From assembly GCA_965229725.1 (NCBI GenBank), contig OZ245923.1, positions 558,001 to 622,000 on the forward strand: 64,000 nucleotides of DNA. The letters run 5' to 3'. The notes below the pieces were generated by a model. The model did no database searches. It was not told the origin of the DNA and saw only the letters and a program-made list of their open reading frames with translations. Source of the stretch: Aquirickettsia sp965229725 (GTDB lineage: Bacteria; Pseudomonadota; Alphaproteobacteria; Rickettsiales; Midichloriaceae). How positions within the stretch are numbered: position 1 is the first letter of the stretch; every line of letters starts with the position of its first letter. Below, piece by piece: positions 1 through 9,501 of this stretch. A program made the translations under genes and the position numbers.

Positions 1-14
1 CATAAATTACCTGC
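1..14 (-). other. Possible start of the next gene, cut by the window edge
   Basis: A reverse-strand ATG occupies positions 3-1, preceded by an AGG (12-10) at six bases spacing. It lies just past the nuoN stop on the same strand, so it could be the start of the next gene of the nuo operon. birA follows nuoN in a number of alphaproteobacteria, but nothing of the protein is visible, so no identity is given. Confidence 0.25.
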
Positions 15-21
15 TAAAATT

Positions 22-1494
22 TTACACATAATGACTAATTATTTTTAGCACATACGATGGAAACAATATATACAAAATGTTAAACGCAACTCCCAATGTA
101 ATAACTAAAGTTTCTATAAGATTTAATTTAATTTTTGGTGTAATTAAATCCTTTTGCTCTTTATCAAAGTACATTTTCCTAATTATATTTATATAATAAA
201 AAGTACCAATAACTGTTGCAGTGAAAGCTATAATAGCTAAGTAATAGGCGTTGGATTTTATTAATACAACAAATATATAAAATTTAGCCCAAAACCCTGC
301 TAAAGGCGGTATTCCTGCCATTGAGAACAATACAACGGCTAATGAGAAGCAAATATAAGCATTATTTTTAGATAAACCCTTCAGCTTATCTAATTTAAAA
401 TTAAAATTTGATTTTTGCTTTAAAACTAGGATTAAAGCAAAGAATGTAAGAATTTGAATTATATAGGTTATTGCATAGAAAATCGTATATTTTAAATCAC
501 TTTTATTATAGGACACTACACTCATTAAAATAAAACCCATATTACCAATTGCGCTGTAAGCAATTAATCTTTTGATATTGTTTTGTATCAAAGCGACAAT
601 ATTTCCAAATAGAATGGATAAAATTGAAACAACTATTAATATTTGCTGCAATTGTTCTTTAATCATTATCAATGGCTCAAACACTAATCTTAGGAAGATT
701 ATTAATGCAGCAAATTTAGCGGAGGAGGCTAAAAGCACAGTAATTGAACTTGGTGAACCTTCATATACATCTGGAGTCCAATTATGAAAAGGAACTAATG
801 AAAGTTTAAACATTACAGTGGTTATAAGCAAAATCAATCCTGTTAAAAACACTAAGTTTTGGCTATAAATGCAAAAATTTGTACAATAGTTTGTGAGGTA
901 TATAAAGCTCATTTCATCAAAATTAATTGTGCCAGAATTTCCATAAATTAAAGATGCTCCAAATAAAAATACCCCGGAGCTAATAGCACCTAAAATGAAG
1001 TATTTTAAACTTGCCTCAATTGACTTGCTATTACTTTTATTTGTTGCAATTAGTATATATAAGGCTAGGCTAAACAGCTCCAATCCTAAATAAAAGGTTA
1101 ATAAGCTGTTACTACTAACAAAAACACACATTCCAAGTGTTGATAATGCAATTAATATTGGTATCTCAAAAGATGCTAATTTGTTAGTTGATTTGTAGCC
1201 AAAATAAGAAAATATCATGAGAATGACGCAGTTACATAACAATATTATAACTTTGCTAAATTGAGTAAACTTCGACACAATTATAGAATTATTAAACAAT
1301 AAATGCTGGCCTTCATCAATACTTAAAATTTGATAGACACTAATAATGAAAGTTAAAATTATAAGATTGCTTACAGTTTCAACGGGATTTTTTTTGATAA
1401 ATAGACCTGTTAGTGTTGATATAAAAATTCCAAGTAATACTATAACTTCTGGTGAAATATAATATATGTTAGTTAATAAATTTTTTAATATCAT
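22..1494 (-). CDS. nuoN: NADH-quinone oxidoreductase subunit N
   Basis: Membrane subunit of respiratory complex I, one of three antiporter-like proton-pumping subunits (NuoL, M, N). The 490-residue protein is almost wholly hydrophobic with about 13-14 membrane segments. It carries the family's conserved stretch around residues 220-250 (lysine and proline in a membrane helix, followed by NWTPDVYEGSP) and the GIPPLAGFWAKF motif near residue 400. It is the last complex I gene of a minus-strand nuoJKLMN run, one base after the nuoM stop, so translational coupling is likely. Length and order are normal for alphaproteobacteria. Identification is firm. Confidence 0.97.
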   Translation of the reverse strand: MILKNLLTNIYYISPEVIVLLGIFISTLTGLFIKKNPVETVSNLIILTFIISVYQILSIDEGQHLLFNNSIIVSKFTQFSKVIILLCNCVILMIFSYFGYKSTNKLASFEIPILIALSTLGMCVFVSSNSLLTFYLGLELFSLALYILIATNKSNSKSIEASLKYFILGAISSGVFLFGASLIYGNSGTINFDEMSFIYLTNYCTNFCIYSQNLVFLTGLILLITTVMFKLSLVPFHNWTPDVYEGSPSSITVLLASSAKFAALIIFLRLVFEPLIMIKEQLQQILIVVSILSILFGNIVALIQNNIKRLIAYSAIGNMGFILMSVVSYNKSDLKYTIFYAITYIIQILTFFALILVLKQKSNFNFKLDKLKGLSKNNAYICFSLAVVLFSMAGIPPLAGFWAKFYIFVVLIKSNAYYLAIIAFTATVIGTFYYINIIRKMYFDKEQKDLITPKIKLNLIETLVITLGVAFNILYILFPSYVLKIISHYV

Positions 1495-1495
1495 C

Positions 1496-2986
1496 TCATA
1501 GTCCGTTATTTGATTTTGTAGCTTCAGATAAATTCATTGAGTGAGCTAGATTAATTGAATTTTTTAATGAATAGTCATTAATTATTTTTGGATAAATTCC
1601 TATAAAGATTACCATTATAGCAATCAAGGTTAATATTATGCGATCAGGTGTTTTTATATCCCTCAAAATCTGCAATATTTTCTCTTGGTCTCCAAAAATT
1701 ATCCTAATATATAGCCATAACATATAGGAGGCTCCTAATACCATACCTAAAGCTAATAATATTCCATATAAGGCTTTTACTTCAAATGCTCCCAGTAACA
1801 CTAAAAATTCACCTACAAAACCAGATGTAATTGGCAAACCTATCGATGCCATAACAAATACGGTGAACAGTAGAGAAAATTTAGGCATTCTTTGAGCTAA
1901 TCCTTGATAATGTTCAATTTCTTTCGTATATGTCTGCTCATATAAAATTCCTACACATAAAAAAAGTGCACTAGAAACCAAGCCGTGACTTATCATTTGA
2001 AAGACTGCTCCTTGTATTCCAATTTGACTAAATGTAAAGATACCTGCAACAACATATCCCATATGTGCAACAGATGAATATGCAATCATTTTTTTCATAT
2101 TAGTTTGCATTAATGCTACAATTGATGTGTATATGACCGCAATTATGCTTAACCACCATACGTATTCAGCAAAATATATTGATGCATCAGGAAACATTGG
2201 TAAATTGAATCTAAGTAACCCATAACCACCAACTTTTAATAATACTCCTGCTAATATTACAGAACCACTTGTTGGAGCTTCAACATGAGCGTCTGGCAAC
2301 CAAGTATGAAATGGCCATAAAGGAATTTTTATTGCAAAAGAGACGAAAAAGGCAATCCATAATAATTTTTGAGTTTCCAGTGGATAGTTTCGCAAATATT
2401 TAGTCAATTCCGATATATCAGTAGTAGGCTCATTAATAAATATATAGGAAATTGCCAGTAGCATTAGGATTGAACCAAAGAGAGTGTAAATAAAGAATTT
2501 GATGGAGGCGTAGACTCTGTTTTTACTTCCCCATATCCCAATAATTAAATACATAGGGATCAAAAATGCCTCAAAAAATACATAAAATAAAATTAGATCT
2601 TTTGCAGAAAAAACACCTATCACACATGATTCTAATATAAAGAAAAGTGAGATAAAAAGGGCTTTATTTTCTTTTGCAGACCTAAAGCCTACAAATATGC
2701 ATATGGGAATTAGAAAGATTGTGAGTAATATAAAATAAAGAGAAAAGGAGTCAATACCCAGTGAATAATATACATTCCACTGTTCAAACCATATAAATTT
2801 TTCTTCGAATTGAAAATTTGGATTTTTTGGATCAAATCCCGACCACATAAAAATCCCTAGCAGCAATTGAATTGCTGAAATGATAACATAAATAGCAGTA
2901 TTTAAATTTTTATTAAAGAGGTTAATCAAATATATTAAGATTGAACCTAATAGTGGTAAAAATATTAAATATGTTAAAATTGGCAT
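1496..2986 (-). CDS. nuoM: NADH-quinone oxidoreductase subunit M
   Basis: Proton-pumping antiporter-like membrane subunit of complex I. Family signatures include PLWPFHTWLPDAHVEAPTSG (around residues 230-250), a conserved glutamate in the fifth helix region (FEAFLIPMY), and the MKKMIAYSSVAHMGY loop. The start given begins MPILTYLIFLPLL, has a GGA a few bases upstream, and leaves a clean gap to nuoL. In-frame ATGs at 2995 and 3013 would add 3 or 9 residues, the latter overlapping nuoL by 17 bases. The gene ends in TGA and is followed one base later by nuoN. Start is moderately sure, identity very sure. Confidence 0.96.
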   Translation of the reverse strand: MPILTYLIFLPLLGSILIYLINLFNKNLNTAIYVIISAIQLLLGIFMWSGFDPKNPNFQFEEKFIWFEQWNVYYSLGIDSFSLYFILLTIFLIPICIFVGFRSAKENKALFISLFFILESCVIGVFSAKDLILFYVFFEAFLIPMYLIIGIWGSKNRVYASIKFFIYTLFGSILMLLAISYIFINEPTTDISELTKYLRNYPLETQKLLWIAFFVSFAIKIPLWPFHTWLPDAHVEAPTSGSVILAGVLLKVGGYGLLRFNLPMFPDASIYFAEYVWWLSIIAVIYTSIVALMQTNMKKMIAYSSVAHMGYVVAGIFTFSQIGIQGAVFQMISHGLVSSALFLCVGILYEQTYTKEIEHYQGLAQRMPKFSLLFTVFVMASIGLPITSGFVGEFLVLLGAFEVKALYGILLALGMVLGASYMLWLYIRIIFGDQEKILQILRDIKTPDRIILTLIAIMVIFIGIYPKIINDYSLKNSINLAHSMNLSEATKSNNGL

Positions 2987-2996
2987 ACTATCCATA

Positions 2997-4931
2997 TTAA
3001 TTAAATACAACAAAACAAATCATCGTTAATACACCGATAAACATAATAAATGAATAATGGTATATCACTCCTGTTTGCCAATAACGTGACACTTTAGAAA
3101 CATTATATGCAATCCTAGCTAAGCTATTTGGTATGCCATCAATAATGCTATTATCGATAATTTTCCAAAATAAATTACTGATTTTTTTGATGCAACTTAC
3201 AAACAAAGCGTTATAGATCTCATCAAAATAATATTTGTTTAGTAAAATTTTATATATCAATTTGAGTTTATCAGCTATGAGCTTTGATAAATTTTTATTA
3301 TTCCAATAAATTACATAGGCAATCATAATACCAAAAAGCCCAACAATCAACGGCAAATATTGTATAAATATAGGTAAAATATGAACGTTTCCTTCATGCT
3401 TCAAGGCACTTGCTATTGCACCATTCCAAAAACTACTAGAAGGATTTGCCATTTTTAATACATATTCGCCAACAAACCCGCTAAATACCGCACCCAGAGC
3501 TAAAATAATCATTGGAATCATCATTGAATTTGGTACGTCATGAATATTGTGGACAATATTTTTTTCTAATTTTGATTCTCCATGAAAAACTAATATAAGT
3601 AGTCTCCAAGAATAAAAGGCTGTTAGGAAAGCAGCGGCAATGCCCATCCAAAATGCAAAACCTCCAAATCCTATTTGAGATAAATATGCACTTTCTAATA
3701 TCAAATCTTTAGAAAAATAGCCAGCAAATGGGAATATTCCAGCAAGGGCAAGAGACCCTATCCACATTAAAAAATATGAACATGGTAATAATTTACATAA
3801 TCCACCCATTTTCCTTATATCTTGCTCATTATTTATTGCATGAATTACACTTCCTGCTCCCAAAAACAATAAAGCCTTGAAGAATGCATGCGTCATTAGA
3901 TGAAACATTGCTACTGAATAAGCAGAAACTCCACAAGCAAAAAACATGTAGCCTAATTGACTACACGTAGAATAAGCAATAATCTTCTTAATATCAGTTT
4001 GAACAATAGCAATGGATGCAGCAAATAAACAAGTGAATGCCCCTACAATTGTTATAATATTTAATGCAATTTGTGAATGCTCAAATATAAAAGAACACCT
4101 AACTAACAGAAATACTCCCGCTGTAACCATTGTTGCTGCATGAATCAAGGCAGATACAGGGGTTGGACCCTCCATAGCATCTGGCAACCATGTATGTAGG
4201 CCTAATTGCGCTGATTTACCCATGCAACCTATAAACATCAGTATGCAAATTGTGTCAATAGTGGAAAATTCTATTCCAAATAACGAAAAATATGTATCGT
4301 ATACCTTATCTAAGTTTGCAAAAATTTGTTGATATTCAATAGTTTTAAAAGTTAGGGCGATTAAAATTATAGATAGTGCTAATCCTATATCACCTACCCT
4401 ATTAACTAAAAAAGCTTTTATAGCTGCATTTGCAGCACTTTTTTTCTTAAACCAAAATCCTATTAATAAAAATGAACTAAGTCCAACACCCTCCCATCCA
4501 ACAAAAAGTTGCAACAAGTTATCTGATGTTACCAAGACCAGCATGAAAAATGTAAAAAGAGATAAGTATGCCATAAATCTCTGCTTATGTGTGTCATGAG
4601 ACATATAACCAATTGAATATACATGAACTAAGAATGATACTAAATTCACCACCACTAGCATAATAGCTGTGATTGAATCTATATAAATGGACCAAGAAGC
4701 TTTAAAAAATGATATATCTACCCATTTTAATAATTTTATGTGCACTACATTATGCTTCAATGTTACATAATAAAATATTATAATAGAAAAAATAGTTGAA
4801 GCAAAAATTGCAGATGTAGTGATAATCTGAGCTACCCTTGCTGCTAAAACGCGTGTATTTAAGCCTATAATGGCAGAAGCAATTATAGGTAAGAACAGTG
4901 TGTATATCGCTAAATATTTAATACTAAACAT
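2997..4931 (-). CDS. nuoL: NADH-quinone oxidoreductase subunit L
   Basis: Largest antiporter-like subunit of complex I (644 residues), whose long C-terminal lateral helix spans the proton-pumping arm. Visible signatures: GWEGVGLSSFLLIGFWF near residue 150, LHTWLPDAMEGPTPVSALIHAATMV near residue 250, and KKIIAYSTCSQLGYM near residue 325. About 16 membrane segments, with an amphipathic stretch near residue 550 (lateral helix). It lies 8 bases after nuoK in the nuoJKLMN operon. Length is usual for the family and nothing looks broken. Confidence 0.97.
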   Translation of the reverse strand: MFSIKYLAIYTLFLPIIASAIIGLNTRVLAARVAQIITTSAIFASTIFSIIIFYYVTLKHNVVHIKLLKWVDISFFKASWSIYIDSITAIMLVVVNLVSFLVHVYSIGYMSHDTHKQRFMAYLSLFTFFMLVLVTSDNLLQLFVGWEGVGLSSFLLIGFWFKKKSAANAAIKAFLVNRVGDIGLALSIILIALTFKTIEYQQIFANLDKVYDTYFSLFGIEFSTIDTICILMFIGCMGKSAQLGLHTWLPDAMEGPTPVSALIHAATMVTAGVFLLVRCSFIFEHSQIALNIITIVGAFTCLFAASIAIVQTDIKKIIAYSTCSQLGYMFFACGVSAYSVAMFHLMTHAFFKALLFLGAGSVIHAINNEQDIRKMGGLCKLLPCSYFLMWIGSLALAGIFPFAGYFSKDLILESAYLSQIGFGGFAFWMGIAAAFLTAFYSWRLLILVFHGESKLEKNIVHNIHDVPNSMMIPMIILALGAVFSGFVGEYVLKMANPSSSFWNGAIASALKHEGNVHILPIFIQYLPLIVGLFGIMIAYVIYWNNKNLSKLIADKLKLIYKILLNKYYFDEIYNALFVSCIKKISNLFWKIIDNSIIDGIPNSLARIAYNVSKVSRYWQTGVIYHYSFIMFIGVLTMICFVVFN

Positions 4932-4939
4932 AATACTTC

Positions 4940-5269
4940 CTATCCCCTTAAATCTTTAGTTTTATCTATATCAATGCTTTTTTTACTTCTAAAAAACAAA
5001 ACTAATATAGCAAGACCAATTGCCGCTTCAGCTGCAGCTATAGTTAGTATGAATATCACAAAAATATGCCCTGTAATATCTTGAAGCATTTTTGCAAAAG
5101 CTATAAAATTTAAATTTATAGAAAGTAGCATAATTTCTATTGAAAACAAAATATTGATTATACTTTTTTTATTAATCATTATCCCACATATACCAATTAA
5201 GAACAATATAGATGTAAAAATTAAAAAATGATTGATTGAAACGCTCCCAATTAATGAATTATCTATCAT
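4940..5269 (-). CDS. nuoK: NADH-quinone oxidoreductase subunit K
   Basis: Small (109-residue) complex I membrane subunit with three hydrophobic helices. The conserved buried glutamates are visible in the second helix (IEIMLLSINLNF) and third helix (AAAEAAIGLAILV), the residues implicated in proton transfer. The start codon overlaps the end of nuoJ by four bases (ATGA-type overlap), typical of coupled translation in this operon. Confidence 0.97.
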   Translation of the reverse strand: MIDNSLIGSVSINHFLIFTSILFLIGICGIMINKKSIINILFSIEIMLLSINLNFIAFAKMLQDITGHIFVIFILTIAAAEAAIGLAILVLFFRSKKSIDIDKTKDLRG

Positions 5270-5880
5270 ATTTTGACTCCCGATCTTGATTTAACATCTA
5301 CTAGATCTATTGACTCCTTTTTATTTCTCATGATTTGATCGGTAATGTTTTGCTTCTTAACTAATCTATTGGGTTTTCTATGTACCAATGTTATTGAACC
5401 AATCATAGCTAAAAACAGTATTACTCCTGCAATTTGAAATTCTAATATGTATTCTGTGTACAATCTAGTCCCAATATATTTTAATGAATTTTCAAATAAT
5501 TCTGTATCCTTGTTGTTTAAAAGAGTTATAGCCTCAAAATTTATCTTTGATTTATATAGTGCATAAATAAAAACGGCTAAAAATAGCATCGATGATAATA
5601 TTGCATATGGCATTGTTTTCGTGGATGATCTTTTCAAATCAGAATTACTAACATCAAGCATCATAATTACAAATAAAAACAATATCACCACCGCTCCTAC
5701 ATACACAATAACTATTATCATTGCAATATACTCTGCCTCTAACATCACCATCAGACCTGCAGAACAAAAAAACGTTAATATTAAAAATAATACCGAATAG
5801 ATCGGATTTCTTGAAGAAATCACCATTAGTGATGCGAATAATATCATCGCCATTGAAAAATATACTAAAAATGAAATCAT
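5266..5880 (-). CDS. nuoJ: NADH-quinone oxidoreductase subunit J
   Basis: Complex I membrane subunit of 204 residues with five predicted helices. The conserved third-helix region (YVGAVVILFLFVIMML, about residues 60-75) is intact. It is the promoter-proximal gene of the minus-strand nuoJKLMN operon, with 119 bases between it and the divergent kinase-like gene. The charged tail after residue 165 is long but soluble and ordinary for the family. Confidence 0.96.
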   Translation of the reverse strand: MISFLVYFSMAMILFASLMVISSRNPIYSVLFLILTFFCSAGLMVMLEAEYIAMIIVIVYVGAVVILFLFVIMMLDVSNSDLKRSSTKTMPYAILSSMLFLAVFIYALYKSKINFEAITLLNNKDTELFENSLKYIGTRLYTEYILEFQIAGVILFLAMIGSITLVHRKPNRLVKKQNITDQIMRNKKESIDLVDVKSRSGVKI

Positions 5881-5932
5881 TTTAAATAGGTTTATAAGTT
5901 ACGTGTTCAAGGTTATATGTTCAATTTATAAG

Positions 5933-5938
5933 ATTATA
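5933..5938 (-). promoter_or_regulatory. Candidate -10 element for nuoJKLMN
   Basis: On the minus strand this is a perfect TATAAT, 53 bases upstream of the nuoJ start. No good -35 box is found 16-18 bases further upstream, so only the -10 is claimed. Confidence 0.35.
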
Positions 5939-5962
5939 CCATAATAAATCAAGTTATTTAAT

Positions 5963-5991
5963 TTGACTAAATCAAATTTTGTAAATAGACT
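5963..5991 (+). promoter_or_regulatory. Candidate promoter for the kinase-like gene
   Basis: TTGACT (5963-5968), 17 bases, then TAGACT (5986-5991). Transcription would begin at about 5998, which argues for translation from the ATG at 6021 rather than the in-frame GTG at 6000. Confidence 0.4.
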
Positions 5992-6020
5992 GACCTTGTG
6001 TGATTTCATTTGGTAAGCAT

Positions 6021-7331
6021 ATGGGTGAGGTAATTATAAACAATGTAAGCTGGAATAAATATGGTGAAAAAGAAGGAGGAGCAAGACCTTCTGGTAGTTT
6101 TGGTGGTGTCTATAAATCTGGAGATAAGGTAGCTTTAGTCAAGCAAGATAATTATGCACAGGACATAGCTGAATTTTTAGGTGCTAAAATACATAATGCT
6201 ACTGTTCCAAATCACTCCCCTGAGCTACTTTTAGCAAGAATTCCCCAATCAGATGTAGGAGAACAAAAGGATTCTGACGTATATCTAGTCTCTGTTTTTT
6301 TTGATAACTATAAGGATTTATATAAAGATATCTATGTAGAAGAAGGCCTTACAGCGCCAGAAGATAGGCCTAGGGCTATAGGCTCCATTGGTAGTGGAAA
6401 AGATATATTTAGGCAGGGATTAAAAAATAATAACTACACAGGCTTTCCTGAAGTCATGGCGACATCATTATTGATTGGAGATTTTGATGTTCATTGGGGC
6501 AATATAGGCGTTGTTAGAGAAAACGATCAGGATCCAAAATTGGTGCGTATAGATTTTGGAGCTGCATTTGATTCCTTAAAAGGAGAAATAAATCCACATT
6601 CAATGTCAGAGCATCTACCAGGATTTGGCCCCACAAATCATTTTAGAGAATTTCCTAGAGAAATGAAATTAGATGTTAATTTTATCAAAGAATTAGAACG
6701 AGTGGCAAGCTTAAATATGTCTGCCACTATATCCAAATCTTTTGAAGAGTTAGAATCATTTTACTCTCCTGAGGCACTGAAACAATTTGGAGAAAGGCTT
6801 GGAGCAACATTCAAAGATGATGATATCTCTACTACTATCAAAAGTCATTTGACTGCTATTATAGAAGAAAGACAAACTTCTCTTAGAAATTTTGCGACTG
6901 AGTTAAAAATTGATCTGTGCATTTCTAAAGATGCAAGGACTGGTGAATGGATATTAGATAGTGAAAAATTTGAAGATGCTGTAAGAGAAAATCCAAAATA
7001 TTTCGAGGAGGTATGTAAAGGAGAAAGAAAGATAAATCTTTATGACTTAAACCATAAAGACAAATGGAATCCCTTCAGCTCTAACCCTGATGCCGCTTCT
7101 TTAAAAAGGGTTTTTTCAGCGATAGCGCATGCTATAAATCAAATATTGCCAGAATTCATGCAGTTACCTACTAATGAAGTAGCAATTTTAGGCCTAATAA
7201 AAGATAAGATCAATGTTGTTGAACCTCGGCAAAGCAAGCAATATGAATTAACTGATAATAAGCCAACTTCATTTGTAGAAATGATTAATTTGGATAGACA
7301 AAAAAAAGAAATCCAATCACCGCATAGATAA
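6021..7331 (+). CDS. Kinase-fold protein, possible secreted effector
   Basis: I do not recognise a named orthologue. Several motifs in the right order suggest an atypical (PI3/4-kinase- or HipA-like) kinase fold. There is a glycine-rich loop SGSFGGVYK (residues 24-32), an invariant-type lysine in VALVKQD (Lys41), a helix glutamate near 144, a catalytic loop GDFDVHWGN (Asp154, Asp156, His158, Asn161) and a metal-binding IDFG (Asp178). The 250 residues beyond are mostly charged helices without a recognised domain. There is no signal peptide or membrane segment. Kinases of this type are known among type IV effectors of intracellular bacteria; that this is one is inference. A GTG at 6000 could add 7 residues. 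It stands alone, divergent from nuoJ. Confidence 0.6.
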   Translation: MGEVIINNVSWNKYGEKEGGARPSGSFGGVYKSGDKVALVKQDNYAQDIAEFLGAKIHNATVPNHSPELLLARIPQSDVGEQKDSDVYLVSVFFDNYKDLYKDIYVEEGLTAPEDRPRAIGSIGSGKDIFRQGLKNNNYTGFPEVMATSLLIGDFDVHWGNIGVVRENDQDPKLVRIDFGAAFDSLKGEINPHSMSEHLPGFGPTNHFREFPREMKLDVNFIKELERVASLNMSATISKSFEELESFYSPEALKQFGERLGATFKDDDISTTIKSHLTAIIEERQTSLRNFATELKIDLCISKDARTGEWILDSEKFEDAVRENPKYFEEVCKGERKINLYDLNHKDKWNPFSSNPDAASLKRVFSAIAHAINQILPEFMQLPTNEVAILGLIKDKINVVEPRQSKQYELTDNKPTSFVEMINLDRQKKEIQSPHR

Positions 7332-7390
7332 CCCCTTATTTATTATTAATAATATTTAATTGTACTTAAGGATTAACAATGATTGAATAA

Positions 7391-7416
7391 AATGCATAAT
7401 TTATGTAATATGCATT
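7391..7416. repeat. 8-bp inverted repeat upstream of queH
   Basis: AATGCATA (7391-7398) and TATGCATT (7409-7416) are perfect inverted arms around a 10-base loop, 16 bases before the queH start. It could be an operator or a leader hairpin. I could not match it to a preQ1 riboswitch. Confidence 0.35.
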
Positions 7417-7432
7417 ATCAACTGTTTTAGAT

Positions 7433-8077
7433 ATGCATACCTTGAATAAAAGAGAAAAATTAGTTTCACCAAAAGAAAATGCAAAGGTTCTGCTGCACTC
7501 TTGTTGTGCTCCTTGTTCTGGAGAAGTCATTCAGGCCATGGTAGAATCGGGAATAAACTTAACAATATTTTTTTACAATCCTAATATTCATCCTAAAAAA
7601 GAATATGAAATTAGAAAAAATGAAAATGTAAAGTATGCAAAAAAATTGGGGATAGATTTCATTGATGTTGATTATGATGTTCAAAACTGGTTCAAAAGAG
7701 CAAAAGGTTTGGAACTTGAGCCTGAAAGAGGAAAGAGATGTACGATGTGTTTTGATATGAGATTTGATAGAACAGCGTTATTTGCATATGAAAATGGATT
7801 TGAAGTCATTACAAGCTCCCTTGGCATCTCAAGGTGGAAAAATATGGAGCAAATCAATGAATGTGGAATTAGGTCTGCTTCAAAATATCCTGGGATCAGC
7901 TATTGGACATATAACTGGAGAAAAGGTGGTGGTAGCTCAAGGATGTATGAGATAGCAAAGGATGAGAGTTTTTACAAACAAGAATTTTGTGGTTGTGTTT
8001 ATTCCTTAAGGGATACTAATAAGTGGAGAACACAAAATGGTAAGTCAGAAATAGAAATTGGAAAAAATTATTATTAA
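7433..8077 (+). CDS. queH: Epoxyqueuosine reductase QueH
   Basis: Catalyses the last step of queuosine synthesis, reducing epoxyqueuosine in tRNA (the non-cobalamin alternative to QueG). The 214-residue protein shows the family (DUF208) cysteine pattern: Cys24-Cys25 and Cys28 in HSCCAPCSG, Cys103 and Cys106 in GKRCTMCFDMR, and a late CGC at 186-188. These cysteines bind the Fe-S cluster and metal in characterised QueH. The stop is four bases before the next gene, the HAD hydrolase, suggesting one transcript. No clear ribosome-binding site precedes the start. Confidence 0.93.
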   Translation: MHTLNKREKLVSPKENAKVLLHSCCAPCSGEVIQAMVESGINLTIFFYNPNIHPKKEYEIRKNENVKYAKKLGIDFIDVDYDVQNWFKRAKGLELEPERGKRCTMCFDMRFDRTALFAYENGFEVITSSLGISRWKNMEQINECGIRSASKYPGISYWTYNWRKGGGSSRMYEIAKDESFYKQEFCGCVYSLRDTNKWRTQNGKSEIEIGKNYY

Positions 8078-8081
8078 AAAA

Positions 8082-8915
8082 ATGATCAACTTAAATAATT
8101 ACGATGTATTACTTATGGACCTATGGGGTGTAATATATGATGGACATCACCTATATCCTAGAGCACTAGAAACCTTATATAAACTGAAAGACTTAAAAAA
8201 AGAGGTGATATTTTTTTCTAATGTGCCAAGAAGAAAATCAACAATTCAAGAATTGCTAAGTACTTTTGATGTTGATAAATCTTTATATAAAGATTTAATT
8301 GCATCAGGCGAATTGGTTAATGAATTACTTGCAGAAAAGAAGAAGTTTGGAACTAAGTATTTTTATCTTGGTTCACCAGAATCTGAAGAAGTAATATTGA
8401 ATCTTAAGGAATATCAAAAAGTTGATCATCCTAAAAATGCTGATTTTAGTATTATTACTGGTATAATAGATTACTTTGAAGAAGCAATGGAATTGGCAAA
8501 AAAAGCCGTTCAACACAAAATCCCCCTACTCTGCACTAATCCAGACAAATCTTCTATTAAAAAAAATGGAGAGGTGGTGCATTGCCCTGGAGTCATTGCT
8601 GAAAAGTATGAAGAATTAGGCGGGGAAGTAATTTACTTTGGCAAACCATATAAAGAAATCTATGAATATGCTTTAAAAGACATACACCCATCTAAAAAAA
8701 TTCTTGCCATTGGGGACAGTATGGAGAACGACATCAAAGGAGCAACAAACATGAACATTGACTGCGCTTTGGTCTGTAGTGGTATTCATAGGCATGATTT
8801 AAAAATTGATGTAGGTGCATTTCCTACTGATGAAAATTTATTAAAACTATATAAAAAATATTCCCTAGAACCAACATTTGTGTTAAGTGTTCTAAGTGAT
8901 ATAATCAGACATTAA
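8082..8915 (+). CDS. HAD-IIA family hydrolase (TIGR01459-like)
   Basis: Haloacid-dehalogenase superfamily phosphatase of the IIA subgroup. Motif I is DLWGVIYDG near residue 13 (first Asp nucleophile; the usual second Asp of DxD is replaced by Gly). Motif II is FFSNVPRR (residues 46-53). The C-terminal motif III/IV is GKPYKEIY followed by AIGDSMENDIKGA. The TIGR01459 family is common in alphaproteobacteria including Rickettsiales, with unknown substrate. I chose the ATG at 8082, four bases after queH; the in-frame TTG at 8058 would overlap queH by 20 bases. The missing second Asp raises some doubt about normal phosphatase chemistry. Confidence 0.85.
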   Translation: MINLNNYDVLLMDLWGVIYDGHHLYPRALETLYKLKDLKKEVIFFSNVPRRKSTIQELLSTFDVDKSLYKDLIASGELVNELLAEKKKFGTKYFYLGSPESEEVILNLKEYQKVDHPKNADFSIITGIIDYFEEAMELAKKAVQHKIPLLCTNPDKSSIKKNGEVVHCPGVIAEKYEELGGEVIYFGKPYKEIYEYALKDIHPSKKILAIGDSMENDIKGATNMNIDCALVCSGIHRHDLKIDVGAFPTDENLLKLYKKYSLEPTFVLSVLSDIIRH

Positions 8916-8931
8916 ATTTAAATTTATAATT

Positions 8932-9480
8932 ATGTTTATACAAACACAGGATACTCCAAATCCCAACACTCTAAAATTTATCCCAGGTATTGAAGTCATC
9001 AAGCTAGGATCATCTAAACAATTTAATAAAAATGATGATTGTAAAGATTCTTCACTTGCAAAGCAGCTGTTAGAAATAAATGGTGTGGAATCTGTGTTTT
9101 TTGGAAACGATTTTGTGTCCATTACAAAAGGGGAAAACATTGACTGGGACGAAATTAAAACTTTTGTGTTATCTAGTTTAGTTGATTACTTTATTACAGG
9201 GCTACCAGTCATTAATGAAACAAACATAGATAGGAAGAAAAATAAATCACATTCAAAAATTGAGGAGCAAATCATTGAGTTATTAGATTCAAAAATTAGA
9301 CCAGCGGTTGCACAAGATGGTGGTGATATTATTTACAATAAATTCGAGGGTGGTATTGTTTATTTAGAATTACATGGAGCGTGCCAGGGTTGCCCAAGTT
9401 CAACAATAACATTAAAACAAGGCATAGAAAATATGCTAAAGCATTATATTCCCGAAGTTGAATCAGTTGAATCAATATAA
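8932..9480 (+). CDS. NifU-family iron-sulfur carrier (Nfu type)
   Basis: Fe-S cluster scaffold or carrier with the two-domain layout of mitochondrial and alphaproteobacterial Nfu. An N-terminal Nfu domain opens with the typical MFIQTQDTPNPNTLKF and carries FFGNDFVSITK. After a charged linker (about residues 95-110) comes the NifU C-terminal domain with the cluster-binding pair Cys151-x2-Cys154 in HGACQGCPSS. It delivers 4Fe-4S clusters to targets such as complex I and lipoyl synthase, both encoded in this window. It sits 16 bases after the HAD gene and 21 bases before maeB. Confidence 0.93.
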   Translation: MFIQTQDTPNPNTLKFIPGIEVIKLGSSKQFNKNDDCKDSSLAKQLLEINGVESVFFGNDFVSITKGENIDWDEIKTFVLSSLVDYFITGLPVINETNIDRKKNKSHSKIEEQIIELLDSKIRPAVAQDGGDIIYNKFEGGIVYLELHGACQGCPSSTITLKQGIENMLKHYIPEVESVESI

Positions 9481-9501
9481 ATTTAAAGAAGGTTTTATAT
9501 C

